A stretch of 64,000 nt of DNA. Source: Diphasiastrum complanatum (Eukaryota; Streptophyta; Lycopodiopsida; Lycopodiales; Lycopodiaceae). Positions within the stretch are counted from its first letter, which is position 1. The number at the start of each line of letters is the position of its first letter. The position numbers and the translations under genes are program-made. The notes under the pieces are model-generated. The model did not search any database. It was not told where the DNA came from and saw only the letters and a list, made by a program, of their open reading frames with translations. The stretch is from the NCBI GenBank assembly GCA_029204225.1, contig CM055103.1, forward strand, positions 38,175,648 through 38,239,647, read 5' to 3'. Positions 37,901-50,403 of the stretch are shown here, in pieces.

Positions 37901-40900
37901 ATGCAGTTGCTAAGGTTTTGTTTTTCCATAAAATCTGCTGTAAATGATACACTTTGTTTTGCTAATAGTGAAGCATGGGATGTTTTGGGTGCAATCTATG
38001 TGGAGCAGCACGTATAGGCTAGGATGAGCTAATCCTCACTTGTCATAAAGTGTGCTTAACCAGACATACAACACTATATTTCAGGGTAGAGGGGGCGCAT
38101 AGAATCACAGCAGTTGTGGAATGTATATGTTGAAGTGGAAGCCGCACAACGGGAACAAATACTAGGAAGCGAAACATTACTGCATACATATTACGCTTCT
38201 ATCCAACTTGATGGACTGGGAATGCCATTCAAAGCATATGCAAGAACTTTGCTGCATATATTATATGCCATACCAATTCAAGGGACAAGAAATGTCACAT
38301 GAAGGCATAAACATGAACCAACTTGCATATTATGAGATGCCATCCCAACCTGAGGGGACCAAGAATGCCACATACAGGCATATCTAACATGAACTCTGTT
38401 GCATATAATAATATGACGTGCAGTCCCACTTGGCAAAGCTTGCCACATATACGTACAAACATGAACTATGTTGCATATAATGATATGCCATGCCAACCTG
38501 ACTGTGAATGCCACACAAAAGTATTAACGATTAGTGAGAGTGTGACAACCAAGGCATGCAGACAGAACTTTGATGCATAGATGCACATTATCGCATAAGT
38601 CTCATGATATGCCATGTCAACAGGATAAAATAGGAGCGCCACAATTATGGACATTGTTACCCAATCACTATGACCTCTGGCCACTTTATTTAAGTACTGA
38701 CTCGTTGCGTGGTGTTTTGTCATTTTTGCCCAGCCTATCCCCAATTGATAGCTTCTCAGAAATTTCCTTTAAGGTCCCCACAGTAGTATATACAGAGCAA
38801 TTGCTATTGACACATTGATACAGTTTTTGAGTTCATTGTGGGTGACTCATATGCATTTGTTGTGGGGTTTTGTGTATCATTGATGTTCATTTAATGCACG
38901 TAGTTGGAGATTGCTATTTGCTCATCATGTTATTGTCTATTGTTCATATATGACACATCGTGCCATATCTGTATTTTGTGTTTATAACTTGCATCAGAGT
39001 GCGTTCTAGGACAAGTCTGCATTTATCAACCCGTGCTGTTTTGGAGACCCATCATCTTAGTAACTGATCTATTGGAGGCGGCATCATTCGACACCTACAT
39101 TTTGGGAGACCTCTTTGTGCAGTGTTTGACCCACAAGCAGCTGGAATTTTCAATGGCTACCATTTGGAGCCATACTTTTTAGTGGTCAAGAGGCTGGCCA
39201 CATTTATTTTTTCTCAAAAATATTTTCAGTGGTTGTCCGTCACCTGTTCAGCCTGCATTAGAGTTACAAGAGGGTAGCAGTGATCAGTCTACTATAGGCT
39301 CCTATCACTTTGTCTTGACTGATTCTAGTCAAAGGCTACCATTTTGAACTCTCTTTCTTGATTTATACTCTTTGACAGCAGTTTATCTACTTCAAAGCTA
39401 CATTCAGTGGATAAGCAGGTGTTGGTCATACACTTTTTGTACCAGACACAGTTGACTTGATGTGAGCTGTACCTTATTACTTTTTCTTGAAGGCACAATA
39501 GATAGAGTACTCACACAGGCTACATGGCAAGATGGGTACCCATATTCGCTGAGTACTACAGCACTAAAACCACCAGGATTTTTGAAAAATGTCATTCCTA
39601 CTACTATTACTCCCACCATTATTGTATTGCTTCAGCTCCCAATGCTTTAGTTCTCATCCTACATTGTTTTGATGGTATACTCCAAGGAAAATGACAGAGA
39701 TTTAAGAAAAGCGACTAGGTTGTATTTAGCATGTAGTATTCTAAGAACATCTGACAACTACATTTCACTAGCCACCATGTGGTGTAAACAGAACAGTAAT
39801 AAAAACATAGCTATCTAAAGAACATAGCTGCTGCTTAACATTTGCTTGATTGGATCTCCAGAGTTAGCTTATTAGGAAGACAAACTGGTGTGATCTTGAC
39901 TTTTTCATTTTCAAGTATGAGATAGTTTCATGCCGAGAACCAAACTTTATTGGTCTGTTAGTTTTACAAAGCTTCTTTTAATATGCTATTGCAGTGGATG
40001 GTTGATGAAAGCGAGTTGCGGGTGGTTCATTACACGTTGGGCCCTTTAAAACCGTGGGATTGGTGGACTGCATGGCTTCTAAAACCTGTTGATTTATGGC
40101 AGGTTTGTCACTCTTTACACTTAACAAGATGTGGTAAAATGGTGTTGTTCTTGCATTGCATTCATTTACCCTCTTCTTGTTTTGTTTTTTTCCAATATCA
40201 ATTTTGTAGAGGAAGAACTTTCCTATCTTTTCATGCGTTTGCAATGTATGCTGCTCTCTTATAACAGCAGCTCATATGAGCTGAAGTGTATAGTAGGAAA
40301 ATTGCAGCTCCTTTCGTTTACATATGCCTAATAAGCACACATGCCTTTCAGCTGGCGCTTTTGTGTCATCAGTTGTCCAGTCAAAAAGTAGGAGAAGAGA
40401 AAGTATGGAGGCTTATGGTCCACATATGATGATTTGTTTCACCAAGAGTTTTGAGTTCTGGTTTAGTCACTTTCCTTTCATGTTCATGTGAATTTCTTGC
40501 AGAAAGTTCGTGTTACGCTGGAAGAATCATTACCAGGAACAGGGGGTGGTCGGGATCCTCGCACAACTTTTGTTGTGAGGATTCTTGTTGCGCTGCCCCT
40601 ACTTATTCTAGCATTCATCTATCGGAATCTGCTCTTTCAGGTTAGCCTAGACATTTTGGCTCAATCTGACCTTCTCAGTATTTTGTTTATGAAGGTGCAC
40701 TTTTGGATTACACTCTTCCAAAATGAGAACACCTGGCTTCATTTGCCATGTGCTAGTATTCTGGCTTTGCATCCACCATCATACTACAATTTGCAGATCT
40801 TTTTTTTTTATGTAATACTGAAATAATATTTTTGCTATTGATGCAGATATACCAAGCGCTCTTAGGTTCTTTCTGTAGCAGGTCATTTTGTGGCTACGCA

Positions 40901-43118
40901 CGACATTTGTTTTACAGATATCGGAGCAATATGCCTGTCTTGTCATCTATTTCAATGTCTTCAACGAATGGCTTCAACCATCAGCAGGTTAGGCTTGATG
41001 TTATATTATGTAGATTCGTAGTGATATCCCATTTGAGCTTCTGAATGATGCATTTGCTCATGCTATTCAAATGCTCCTTTCTGTTTTGTCTTTTACTTTC
41101 TCTGATTTCTTTCTTGTGATTTGAACATCTTTCACCCTAGGTCCCTTTGAGACCTAATTTTGACTCTGTAGGAGAAAGGATTTTGCAGCTCATTGAAAAA
41201 GACTTAACTTTCAATAAGGGATTGTTCGTTTGCACCTCTTTCATTTGGAGAGTGATTTGTGTTTAGCAGAGGAAACAGAGATGAGGAGTTTAATCTGTTG
41301 ATTCAAGTGACCACTTGGAGTGAGGGCTAAGTAAGACCATGATATCACTTTCAAACACTCACATTGTTGATGATGTGGATCCGTATTTTCTGGTGTTTCA
41401 GCTACACAGAAATGGAACTGGAGGAACTTTTAACACTCTTCAAGTACCGGCATACATGGGGGCACTTTCAATATGCGCCTGTTTCTTCATTGCTCTTCTT
41501 TCTTTTGGTATTGCGATGTTCCTCATCCCCAGACAGGTGAGCACATTGATTCTATTGACTTTTTGCATAGAGGCTGTTACCATGAATGCACCCTATGAAT
41601 TAACTAGTACAAAAGATACATTGGACTCATTTATGATTTAGCATTTATTGGCTTACAGAAACCTTTGATAATTGGTTTTTATTTCAGGTTTATACTAGTG
41701 TCTGATATAATTAGGCATGCGCTTGTGAGAGCCTTAGATGTTGTGCCTCTTTAGCAAGTACTAATGTCTATCAACTTTTCAGGTTCTTCCTTGGACAGGG
41801 CTACTTTTAGTTTATGAGTGGACGTTCTTCCTCTTTACAATCATCTATAGCAAGTTTTTGGAGGCCATGTTTGCATGGGGAAGAAAGTTGGCTGGTGCTG
41901 TTCCTTTGAGCACATCTGATCCTTCTCGTCAGTATAGCTTCTCAAAAGGTTTTGTACTTTGCATGCATTTTCCAGAAAATGCTTTTTTACGTTGTTTCAA
42001 AGCCATGTCTTTTTTAACGGTACACAGCTCGTTGCAAGTATGCTTCTCTACATAATCTGTTCTTGATTGAATGGGTCTTTCAAAATGCCCCTATTTTGGT
42101 ACACATTACAAGCTATTTAAGCTTCAACAAAAAGTTGTGAATTGCCTTTTTGTTTATCCAGGACAGTCTATCACTCTTTAAGGAAAGCTCTATTTATTAC
42201 CTACAATAAGAGTTCAACTGTCAGTTTTAATATGAACGTTTAAGGAACATCGCTAATTTAGAAAATCAAGGTGATCACGCTTTTCATTGAACTGAAAAAT
42301 CATGTTCTGTGAGGGTTTACTGGCTGCATGCAAAATGCTCGTCTGTTGGATAGTGAATAACGTGGACCAAATAAGTTTATGGCTAGGTGTAATGCCCAAG
42401 TTATATGTTGCAGCTTCTCCGTTTCTTGTTTATTCGTCGTCTTTGGATAAGTTTCTTGTCCAGAACTATCTATGCTACAATAAGGTGACAATGGACAGAC
42501 TAGTCAGAGGTCGCTTCCATCTCCCTATGCCCTTAGGGGTGCTGACAACAGACCCTCGTTCCATTCCCTACCTTCAAACCATTGATAGAGTGGTTATTCA
42601 ATTTTGGGTTCGAACTTAATGAAGAAAGGAAGGATGGGGCAACGTTTGAATGGTGAAGTCATCAATATCCTTGGCCTTGTGGTATATTACACGAGATAAG
42701 ATAGTAAATGTTTTTGATCATGAAAGGCTTCATTTCTTTTTCTGATATTGCTTGGTCCTTAACATGTTTAAACGGATGCCTAACTGGACCATGCACTCTT
42801 GATTGAGCTGTTTTAATTTCTGTGGTCTTGGCGGCATTTGAGAGCCAGTTGGTATCAAATTTTGTACAAGCCTTCAAATCATAGTTGCACTACGTTTTTG
42901 GAGACGCGGTATTTTTGATTTTTTTGTGGGCAATATGGGTATCAAATGAAAGCTCTAATTAAGAGCACTACATTTGATGTATAGTTTGTCAAATGTTTCG
43001 GGTATAGGATGGTCTGGTTTAGGTGCATTAACTCCCAGGTTCACGCTTTGGCTGCTTTTAATATAAAAAGTTATTAAAAAAAAATAGAAATTAGAATGTC
43101 CCAACGTGTTCACAATAG

Positions 43119-43172
<54 letters not shown>

Positions 43173-46100
43173 GTCTAATTAATGCAAACCTCCAGGTGCC
43201 GGTTAACCACAAGAGACCGAACGATTCACGTTCCACCCGGCCGTAGGACCTAATCCTGGTCCACCCACCGTGCCCTGGCCTGTGACGGTATCAAGTTGGA
43301 TCCAACCTCTCTCCTAGACGGCGTCCCATACCACCGCCTAGGCTCTCAACCATCTCCTGCCTCACGCTAGCAAACATCCTGGCCGTGCACACGCTCTCCA
43401 TCCACCTCCTCCTAGGTAGATAGAATGGATGGCAACTGAGCCTTCCTCCCCTTGTATACCTCCAAGGAGAGAGACTCCAAGCCATGTGCACACCTAGATC
43501 ATGACACGTGGCAACCATGCAGGTTCACGAGTCACCGGTCAAGTCTACAGGCCCAGTCATCGTCCAGTCTCAAGTCTGGGTTTGGGACCCAAGGGAGTTG
43601 TGTCCCTAACATTCCCTCTTCCTTAAAAAATTCCTTATCTAAGGAAGGAATCCAGGGAATCTGAGTTTAAGGTCATGTTCCTTCTCTCAAGTATCATCGT
43701 CCTTGGAACTTCCTTTCCAACGAACCAAGTACTCAGTTACCTGTTGGTTCCTGAGCCCACGTTGACGTACATCAACAATGGCCTGTGTTTCAGTAGGTAC
43801 AAAGGATGATAGGTCCTCCAGCTGAACTAAGTCCTCCTGAGGCATCAAGTCATCCTTTCCACCAAGTCGTTCCTTTAAACGACTAATGTGAAAAACTGAA
43901 TGTACCTTAACACCTTGAGGAAGTTCTAGCTGATACGCATTCCGATGGAGTTTCTTTACTATACGGAATGGTCCTGCGTAACGAGGTGATAACTTGGGAC
44001 ATTTTCCAGTCCTTAGTATCTTTTGGGATTCTAAGATATACCCAAGCCCCCTCCTCATAGACCCTAGGTTGTCGCTTTTGATTAGCGTAAAACTGGGCTC
44101 TATCCTGAGCCGTTTTTACGTTTTCGCGAGCAACAAGCAACATTTCTTGCATATCATGCAGAAAATCTACTGTTGCTTTAACCTTGAGGCCTTTGAAGCC
44201 CACTGAAATGGGAGCCCCTAGGCTGGAAACCATACATCAGAGAAAATGGACTAAAACCTGTCGTTGAGTGCTTTGCGTTGTTATACGCAAACTCAATCAT
44301 TGGAAGGTACCTTTCCCAATCCGACTGTCCTCTGGAGACATATGCTCGAAGCATATCTTCCATAGATTGGTTTGTCCTCTCTATTTGACCATCCAATTCA
44401 GGATGATTTGATGACCCCAAACTTAAGGTGGTCTCTTATTTCTCAAAGACCGCTTGCTAGAACTTGCCAGTGAACTTTGGATCTCGATCACTAACAATGT
44501 CATTCGACAAACCAAACAACTTGAACAACTTTTCCACGAAAAGCTGTGCAAGTTCAGAAGCTTTGACAGTTTGCTTGGTTGGTATGAACTGTGCCATTTT
44601 AGTTAACCTGTCAACTATTACCCAAATGGCATCATTTTGCTTCCCCGTCCGAGGTAGCCCAACCACAAAGTCCATGGAAATGCTTTCCCACTTTCTTTCG
44701 GCATCAACAAACCAGTTGCCTTAAGTCTTTCAGCTTTGTTAACTTGGCATTGCGCACACTTGCGAACATATGCCTCCACTTGACTTTTTAAGTTTGGCCA
44801 GTAAAAGTTCCTTTTTACTAAGTCAACCGTCCTTTGAGCGCCAGGGTGCCCTGCACACGGGCTGTCATGACATTCATGCAAGATTTGGGCCCTTATATCA
44901 TCATTTTCTGGCACACAAACTTTTCCATTCCGGAAAAGTAACCCATTCCTAATGGAATAGTCTCTCTGTATCTTGTCCTGAGGAGAAATCTTGGAATCCT
45001 GCATTCCAAGCTCGTGACTAGATCTAGAAGAACCTGCCAGGACGTCTAGCCAAATATGACCGAAGTACCTATCGGTCTTACATAAATCTCTTAAGGATAG
45101 ATACAACTCAGATTGGATCTCAGAAAAGCTTAACCAATCAACCTCTCCAATCCGGCTTAAGGCATCCGCGACGCTATTAGAAGTACCCTTCTGGTACTCA
45201 ATGTCATAATGAAATTCTTGGAGCATCTCTGACCATCTGGCCTTACGACCCCTAAGGTCGACCGCCTCGTTAATATACTTTAACGCTTGATGGTCAGTAA
45301 CTATAGTAAACTGGGAGCCATACAAATAATGTCTCCAAACTTTCAGGGCATGAATCACAACAAAAAGTTCCTTGTCATAGGTGGAATACCGTCTTTGAGC
45401 AGGGTCCAACTTTTTGCTTTCAAAAGCTACCGGTCTACCATCCTGATATAGGACTGCGCCTATAGCATAGTCATTGGCATCCGTTTCAAGTACATACGGC
45501 TTGTTAGGATCCACTATGTGTAAAATAGGTGTTGTAGTTGCACAATATTTGAGGTTCTCAAAACTCTGATTTAACTCTTCAGTCCAAGTAACTGGACGAC
45601 TGAACTTACTGTGCCGGCTAACTCTTTAAGCCCCCCCTGAGGACATTCGTCAAGGCCAATGCAATTAATATATAGTTCAAGATGAATCTACGAAAAAATC
45701 CCGTAAAGCCCAAAAAGGACTTAACCTCCCAGATGGTTTCAGGGATAGGCCATTCACGTACTTGTCGGATTTTATTTGGGTCAATTTCCAACCCATGGTC
45801 CGAAATAATGTGACCAAGGTATAACAACCTTTTCTGGAAGATCACACATTTGGACTCCTTGGCAAAAAGCTTCTACTGTCTAAGTAACTTTAAGACAGTC
45901 CTAAGATGCTCCTCATGCTCCTCTAGGGTCTTACTATAGATGAGAATATTATCCAAGTAGACTATTACGAACTTCCCCAGATATGGACGAAGAAGATCGT
46001 TCATCATCTGCTGGAAAGTCGCTGGAGCATTTGTCAAGCCAAATGATAAAACCAGAAATTCATAATGGCCGTACCTAGTTCTAAACCCGGTTTTTTGAAC

Positions 46101-49100
46101 ATCCTCAGTTTTTATGCGAATCTGATGATACCCTGATCCCAAATCGATTTTGGTGAAGTACTTTGCACCATGCAATCGATCAACCAGTTCATCCATTCGC
46201 GGAAGGATAACTGTGTTTAATCGTTAATTTATTCAACTTTTTAAAGTCCACACAAAGACGAGCACCTCTGTCTTTTTTATCAACAAGGAGCACAGGTGCC
46301 CCCCAGGGAGATTTACTAGGCCTAACATGGCCCATCTTAAGGTAATTTTGCAGTTGCCTATGACTTCATCCACTTCAGTAGTACTCATCTTATATGGATA
46401 TAGTGATATTGGTGAACTACCAGGAATCAGTTTAATACCATGGTCAACACCCCTAGAGGGGGGAAGACCCTCAGGAAGCTGTTCAGGAAACACATCGTTA
46501 AATTCTTGCCTAAGTTTCCTAAAAATTTCACCTTTTGGTGAGTTTTCTTGCTTTAGGTTATTAGACATTAGTTCCATTTGGAGATTGTAAAATTGCAAAT
46601 TACGTTCTTCATGCTAAGTGAAATATTTTTAACCAACATAAATAAGAACTGCAATCAACAATATCCATACATTTAACAGTTTTCAAAGCATAAAGCATAT
46701 ACGGAGTAGAAATGTCAACATTTCCATTCAATTCTATGAGTGAGCCGTTATGTAAGAACGACAAACTGTGTGTTACATAGTTTTTCTTCAGAGACTCCTC
46801 ATAGACTCCTTAACAAGTATAACATCTACCCTATCTAGATTCATAATATGAAAGTCTAATTTATCCTCATAGGCTTGAATCTCTATTGGTAGACGTGGGA
46901 CTATTTGGTCCCAAACTTGGCTTTCTGCTCGTTGCCAGCTTCACTGTGTATCGGTGGTCACTTTGCCTTGTTTCCACCTTTAGCTTCTGCAACAAATTAA
47001 CATTAATAAAATTATATGTGGAACCATCGTCAAATAAAACAGTTACGGCTTGACCACCCACAACCCCCTTCATCCGAATGAGGTCATGAGGGCCAAAAAC
47101 AGCCGTGTTAAAACAACAATGCTCACACACAGAATTACTTGCAAAGGAAAGATCTACACTAGATATGCTAGAGTTACCCGGCGTCTTAAAAGATGCCCTT
47201 TAGCTTTCCGTTTCTTTGGACATTCCTTCGTGACATGACCTGGTTCCATGCAGTTGAAGCATAGATTGTCGCTTCTGTCTTTCATAAAGGTTTCCGGGTC
47301 CAAGGTAGATCTTTTCTTCGACTTACTTGAACCTGAAGCCCCATCCTTTGCCTTGTCTTTCGATTTCTTTGGAAAAAAAGGCTTCTTACCCTTTACGTCG
47401 GGCAAGACACCAGTCTCAGGCTTAGCCATCATACGAGTATCATCGTAGATTCTGGCGAAGCGAACAGCATCCTCGAGGGTAAGAGGCTGGTTCCTTCTGA
47501 CCTCTAGCTGGTAGTCTCTTGGCAACCCTAGTATAAAATGCAACTTTACTAACAAAGGATCTATTCTAGTTGCAAAACGAGAATAGACCTCCTGAAACTC
47601 TTGTAAATACTGATCCAGGGGCCGGTTCCCCATATGGATCGTTGCATACTGACGATAAAATTCAAAATCATCAAGAATAGGAAGGAAGGCCGCCTTAAAG
47701 GCCTTACAGAAATCCTCCCAATTCCTAGGAACTTCAGGCTTACCCACTTGGTAAATGCTTTACCTCGCAAGTACATGACGACGAGATTGATCTTGTTGTC
47801 CTCGGATGAATCGTGCATGGAAAAGTGCGAATTCCATCGATCCAACCATTGCAAGACCACCTCCGGGGTTCTATCCTTCTTTTCCCCAGCAAAAACTTCA
47901 GGAATGAACAAGAGTTGATGCACCAATTGCCTTAGCTGCGTCGATTCCTTGAGATCCTGCTGATCCCGACTGTGCCTAGCTTGCATATCAACAATCTGTT
48001 GTTGTAGATTGTTAATGGCCAGCATCAAGGCATCAGGGTCTAAGACTGAGGTAGATACTGTAGCCTCTCTAGCAGGGGACATAGGCTGTGTGGTAGGAGT
48101 AGGCTCCATTTTTACAAGAAGAAGAGAGGTGGAGAATCAAAAGCTACTCAAGGAAGGTAGATACAAGGCTACTCTTGTTGTCTCTCCACAAACCAAATGG
48201 TATTGTCCACGGCTGCCAAGAGGAATAAGAGAGAGCAAAGAGAAGGATGACCCACCACCTACACCTCTTTTCACAAAAACAAATGCATGGAAGAGGCATG
48301 CCTCCCTCTCCATGCCATCCTACTACCTGCCAAGTGGCTTTGCCTTGCCACCTAGCTTCCACCTCAGCTTATTGGCCAACCCCTGGCAACCAGCCAGGTG
48401 GCCTACAGCCCCCTTTCCCCTTTCATTTATCTTATTTTCTTCAAACTGTCCAGGGACAGGAGGAAGACAAACAAGTTGAAATTTTCAGGGAGGGCCCCGA
48501 TTTCACCACCAAGGGACTGAAGGGCATCGCTTCAGCAGGGCGCTACCAGCTGCCACCTCACATGGCCCAAAAGATGTCACGTGGCAATTTACCAACCAGA
48601 TTTTGGTCACCCCCGCTGGACAGACAGCGATAGAAAATTCCAAATTTTAGTTATTTGCTGAGGAGGGCCCATCGCGACCAGAAACCTACCTGAATCTGAG
48701 CGGATAGGAAGGACCGCCACCTGTCCTACCCTGGACAGTGCCACGTGGCAGGTCTTCCTTGGGCCCTCAATTGTTTTTTTTTTTAAACTTTATTGCTTCA
48801 AAATTTGCAAAAAACAGCGGAAGGAAAAAACCCTGAAAAATGCATAAAAAATGCATTTCAAATCCGTCAGAAGCAACGTAAATTACAGGAAAACTACTAA
48901 GGATCAACACACCTGCTTTCGGCTTACAGTGGCTCTGATACCATATGTTACAATCTCTAATTACTGCAAATCTCCAAGTGCCGGTTAACCACAAGAGACC
49001 GAACGATTCACGTTCCACCTCGGCGTAGGACCTAATCCGGGTCCACCCACCGTGCCCTGGCCTGTGACCGTATCAAGCTGATCCGACCTCCCTAGACGGC

Positions 49101-50403
49101 GTCCCATACCACCGCCTAGGCTCTCAGCCATCTCCTGCCTCACCCTAGCAAACATCCTGGCCGTGCACACGCTCTCCATCCACCTCCTCCTAGGTAGATA
49201 GAATGGATGGCAATTGAGCCTTCCTCCCCTTGTATACCTCCAAGGAGAGAGACTCCAAGCCATGTGCACACCTAGATCATGACACGTGGCAACCATGCAG
49301 GTTCACGAGTCACCGGTCAAGTCTACAGGCCCAGTCATCGTCCGGTCTCAAGTCTGGTGGCTGGCACGTTTCTGGCCGTGAGGAGTGGGCAAAAAAAATT
49401 ATATATTCTGGTTTTTTTTAGCATGTTTCGGGTTCAGAAACGCGGTTTTAGAAATGCGTTTGCCCAGAAATGCATTTCGCTGCAACTATGCTTCAAATTA
49501 GATTCAAAAGTAATTTGGCTTGCTGGTGTTTGCATATGCAAGTTATAGGCATCATAGTGACAGGCGAGGAGTTTTAGAAGTTCAATTGTTAACTGACGAG
49601 CTAATGTACAATTTTATATAATAAGATTCTTGAAACAGGAAGAGTAACACTTGGCTTATTGGGCCTCTTGACATACTGGTCCAGGAATAGGCAGTTTTCT
49701 CTGTCTTTCCATTGGTCGCCTCCTTTATGATGCAGATGTATAATACTGATCATTGTTATGATTCCAGGATAGAGATAATGTTAACTCGGTTTTTGAAGAA
49801 TCATAACACAGAATCCCAGTAGGCAATTCACGATATACCCTTAAGTGCTGAACAATGTATTGTGGATATCTGGGTATGAGTTGGGAGGACAAAGTCTGGG
49901 TAGATTTTGGATATGTTCTGTGTTATGCACGCAGCACTTCTTTAGACTGAGTATAATTTTGGGCTCTATTCTGCACCACTTCTGTTGATGTTAGTTGTCT
50001 TCAACTTCATGCAGGACATTCAAGACAAGTAGGAGCGCTGGACACTGAAACTGTTCTTTATGGACTGGGCATGGCTAGTCTTGCTGTGATTGCGCCATGT
50101 GTACCTTTTCTTTTCGGTGTATCCGCTCTTTTTCCAAGGTAAGAGACTTACTATATTCCTAAACCTATTTCTATTTTCAGCCAAATGACCAACAGGGTCA
50201 GACCCTTCAATCATAGCAGTCTATCAAGGATGAGTGTGCTTGCCAACAGGTTGGGGATGATGGTTGGTGGGGGGATGCTGCTGGTTGCATTTATGACTTA
50301 TTCAGCGGAGCATCTTGCAATACATTGGTTTCTTAGGGGAAGAGATGACTTAAATCAGTTGCAGTTGTCTTCAGCAGCCTATGAAAATATTTTGCCTCAT
50401 TGA
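34923..50403 (+). CDS. IPUT1: Inositol phosphorylceramide glucuronosyltransferase, GT8 (IPUT1/PGSIP6 type), 11 exons
   Basis: It transfers glucuronic acid to inositol phosphorylceramide, the first sugar step of plant GIPC sphingolipids, in the Golgi membrane. Exons: 34923-35204, 35376-35496, 35924-36109, 37040-37203, 39995-40102, 40503-40640, 40847-40987, 41402-41536, 41783-41948, 50015-50138, 50250-50403. All introns are GT-AG and the sum is 1719 nt, 572 residues, all in frame; the Arabidopsis enzyme is of similar size. Seen: signal peptide at 1-25, [29 protein letters not shown], the DxD metal site YLDADT (DAD at 139-141), [27 protein letters not shown] (263-272), then five to six membrane spans between 310 and 545, as in PGSIP6. 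An alternative exon 11 start at 50181 would add 23 residues; 50250 fits the family. The ATG is preceded by an in-frame GTG that I rejected. Intron 9 (8.07 kb) holds an antisense chromovirus. Confidence 0.95.
36170..36830. repeat. Unclassified repeat copy inside GT8 intron 3
   Basis: Intron 3 (36110-37039) holds sequence matching two other places. The part 36235-36415 is like 11340-11493 (ttcccatgagagc, aaccctaa, CT-rich end); 36680-36775 is like 7185-7310 (GGGTTGGACTTACACACG). Taken together these are probably one element of about 650 bp, of which the other two copies are fragments. It also has a short telomere-like ctagggttagggtt at about 36777. Confidence 0.6.
38179..38620. repeat. Minisatellite of 71-76 bp units inside GT8 intron 4
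   Basis: The start word (t)TGCATAtAat recurs at 38179, 38251, 38322, 38398 and 38470, with a weaker copy at about 38572. Each unit continues as ATGCCATNCCAACCTGA, AGAATGCCACATA and GGCATA-ACATGAAC. The units have diverged by substitutions and small indels, so the array is old. Confidence 0.85.
43121..43166. repeat. (CT)23 microsatellite at the chromovirus LTR edge
   Basis: The tract directly abuts the outer end of the left LTR (TTACAAT at 43167) and has replaced the expected TGTTACAAT terminus seen at 48946. Confidence 0.95.
43167..43611 (-). repeat. 3' LTR of the chromovirus
   Basis: It is read on the minus strand: starts TGTTAGGGACAC next to the purine tract at 43612 and ends at TTACAAT (43167). 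It matches the 5' LTR copy at high identity apart from a few substitutions and 2-4 bp indels. The outer terminal bases are replaced by the CT microsatellite. Confidence 0.88.
43687..47130 (-). pseudogene. Chromovirus pol: protease, RT, RNase H, integrase, chromodomain
   Basis: Protease: [12 protein letters not shown] (about 47025), with D-D-G-S in place of the usual [23 protein letters not shown], then after a shift near 46345 [15 protein letters not shown] and CVDF; after another shift near 46207 come [30 protein letters not shown] and YLDNILIYS, where the second catalytic Asp of Y-x-DD is Asn. RNase [39 protein letters not shown]. Integrase: H-H-C-C finger ([17 protein letters not shown]), DFVVGLP, SDRDPKF, then a TAG at about 44459 and [13 protein letters not shown]. 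The end has [17 protein letters not shown], a chromodomain core at about 43690-43750. All parts are recognisable and in order. Confidence 0.93.
47154..48109 (-). pseudogene. Chromovirus gag with zinc knuckle, one frameshift
   Basis: It starts [10 protein letters not shown] at 48109, with a coiled-coil-like segment ([15 protein letters not shown]), then [11 protein letters not shown] and [12 protein letters not shown] frameshift at about 47755 leads into [18 protein letters not shown], the retrotransposon gag core, then a Lys-rich region and the knuckle [14 protein letters not shown] (CX2CX4HX4C, about 47225-47265). The single shift suggests recent inactivation. Confidence 0.92.
48946..49357 (-). 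repeat. 5' LTR of the chromovirus, truncated
   Basis: The inner edge is intact (plus strand TGTTACAATC from 48946) and followed by the tRNA-Met primer site. The match with the 3' LTR ends at TCAAGTCTGG (49357), so about 35 bp of its outer end is missing and unrelated sequence follows. Confidence 0.88.

Larger units (their letters stand above)
43167..49357 (-). mobile_element. Ty3/gypsy chromovirus in GT8 intron 9, antisense to the gene
   Basis: Two LTR copies flank gag, protease, RT, RNase H, integrase and a chromodomain, in Ty3/gypsy order on the minus strand. The primer site is complementary to initiator tRNA-Met (plus strand GCTCTGATACCA, 48932-48943), two bases inside the 5' LTR. The polypurine tract is at about 43612-43625. 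At about 6.2 kb with short LTRs and a C-terminal chromodomain it resembles small plant chromoviruses such as Reina. No target duplication is visible, since the left edge is a CT tract and the right edge is truncated. Frameshifts and a lost RT catalytic residue make it inactive. Confidence 0.95.
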
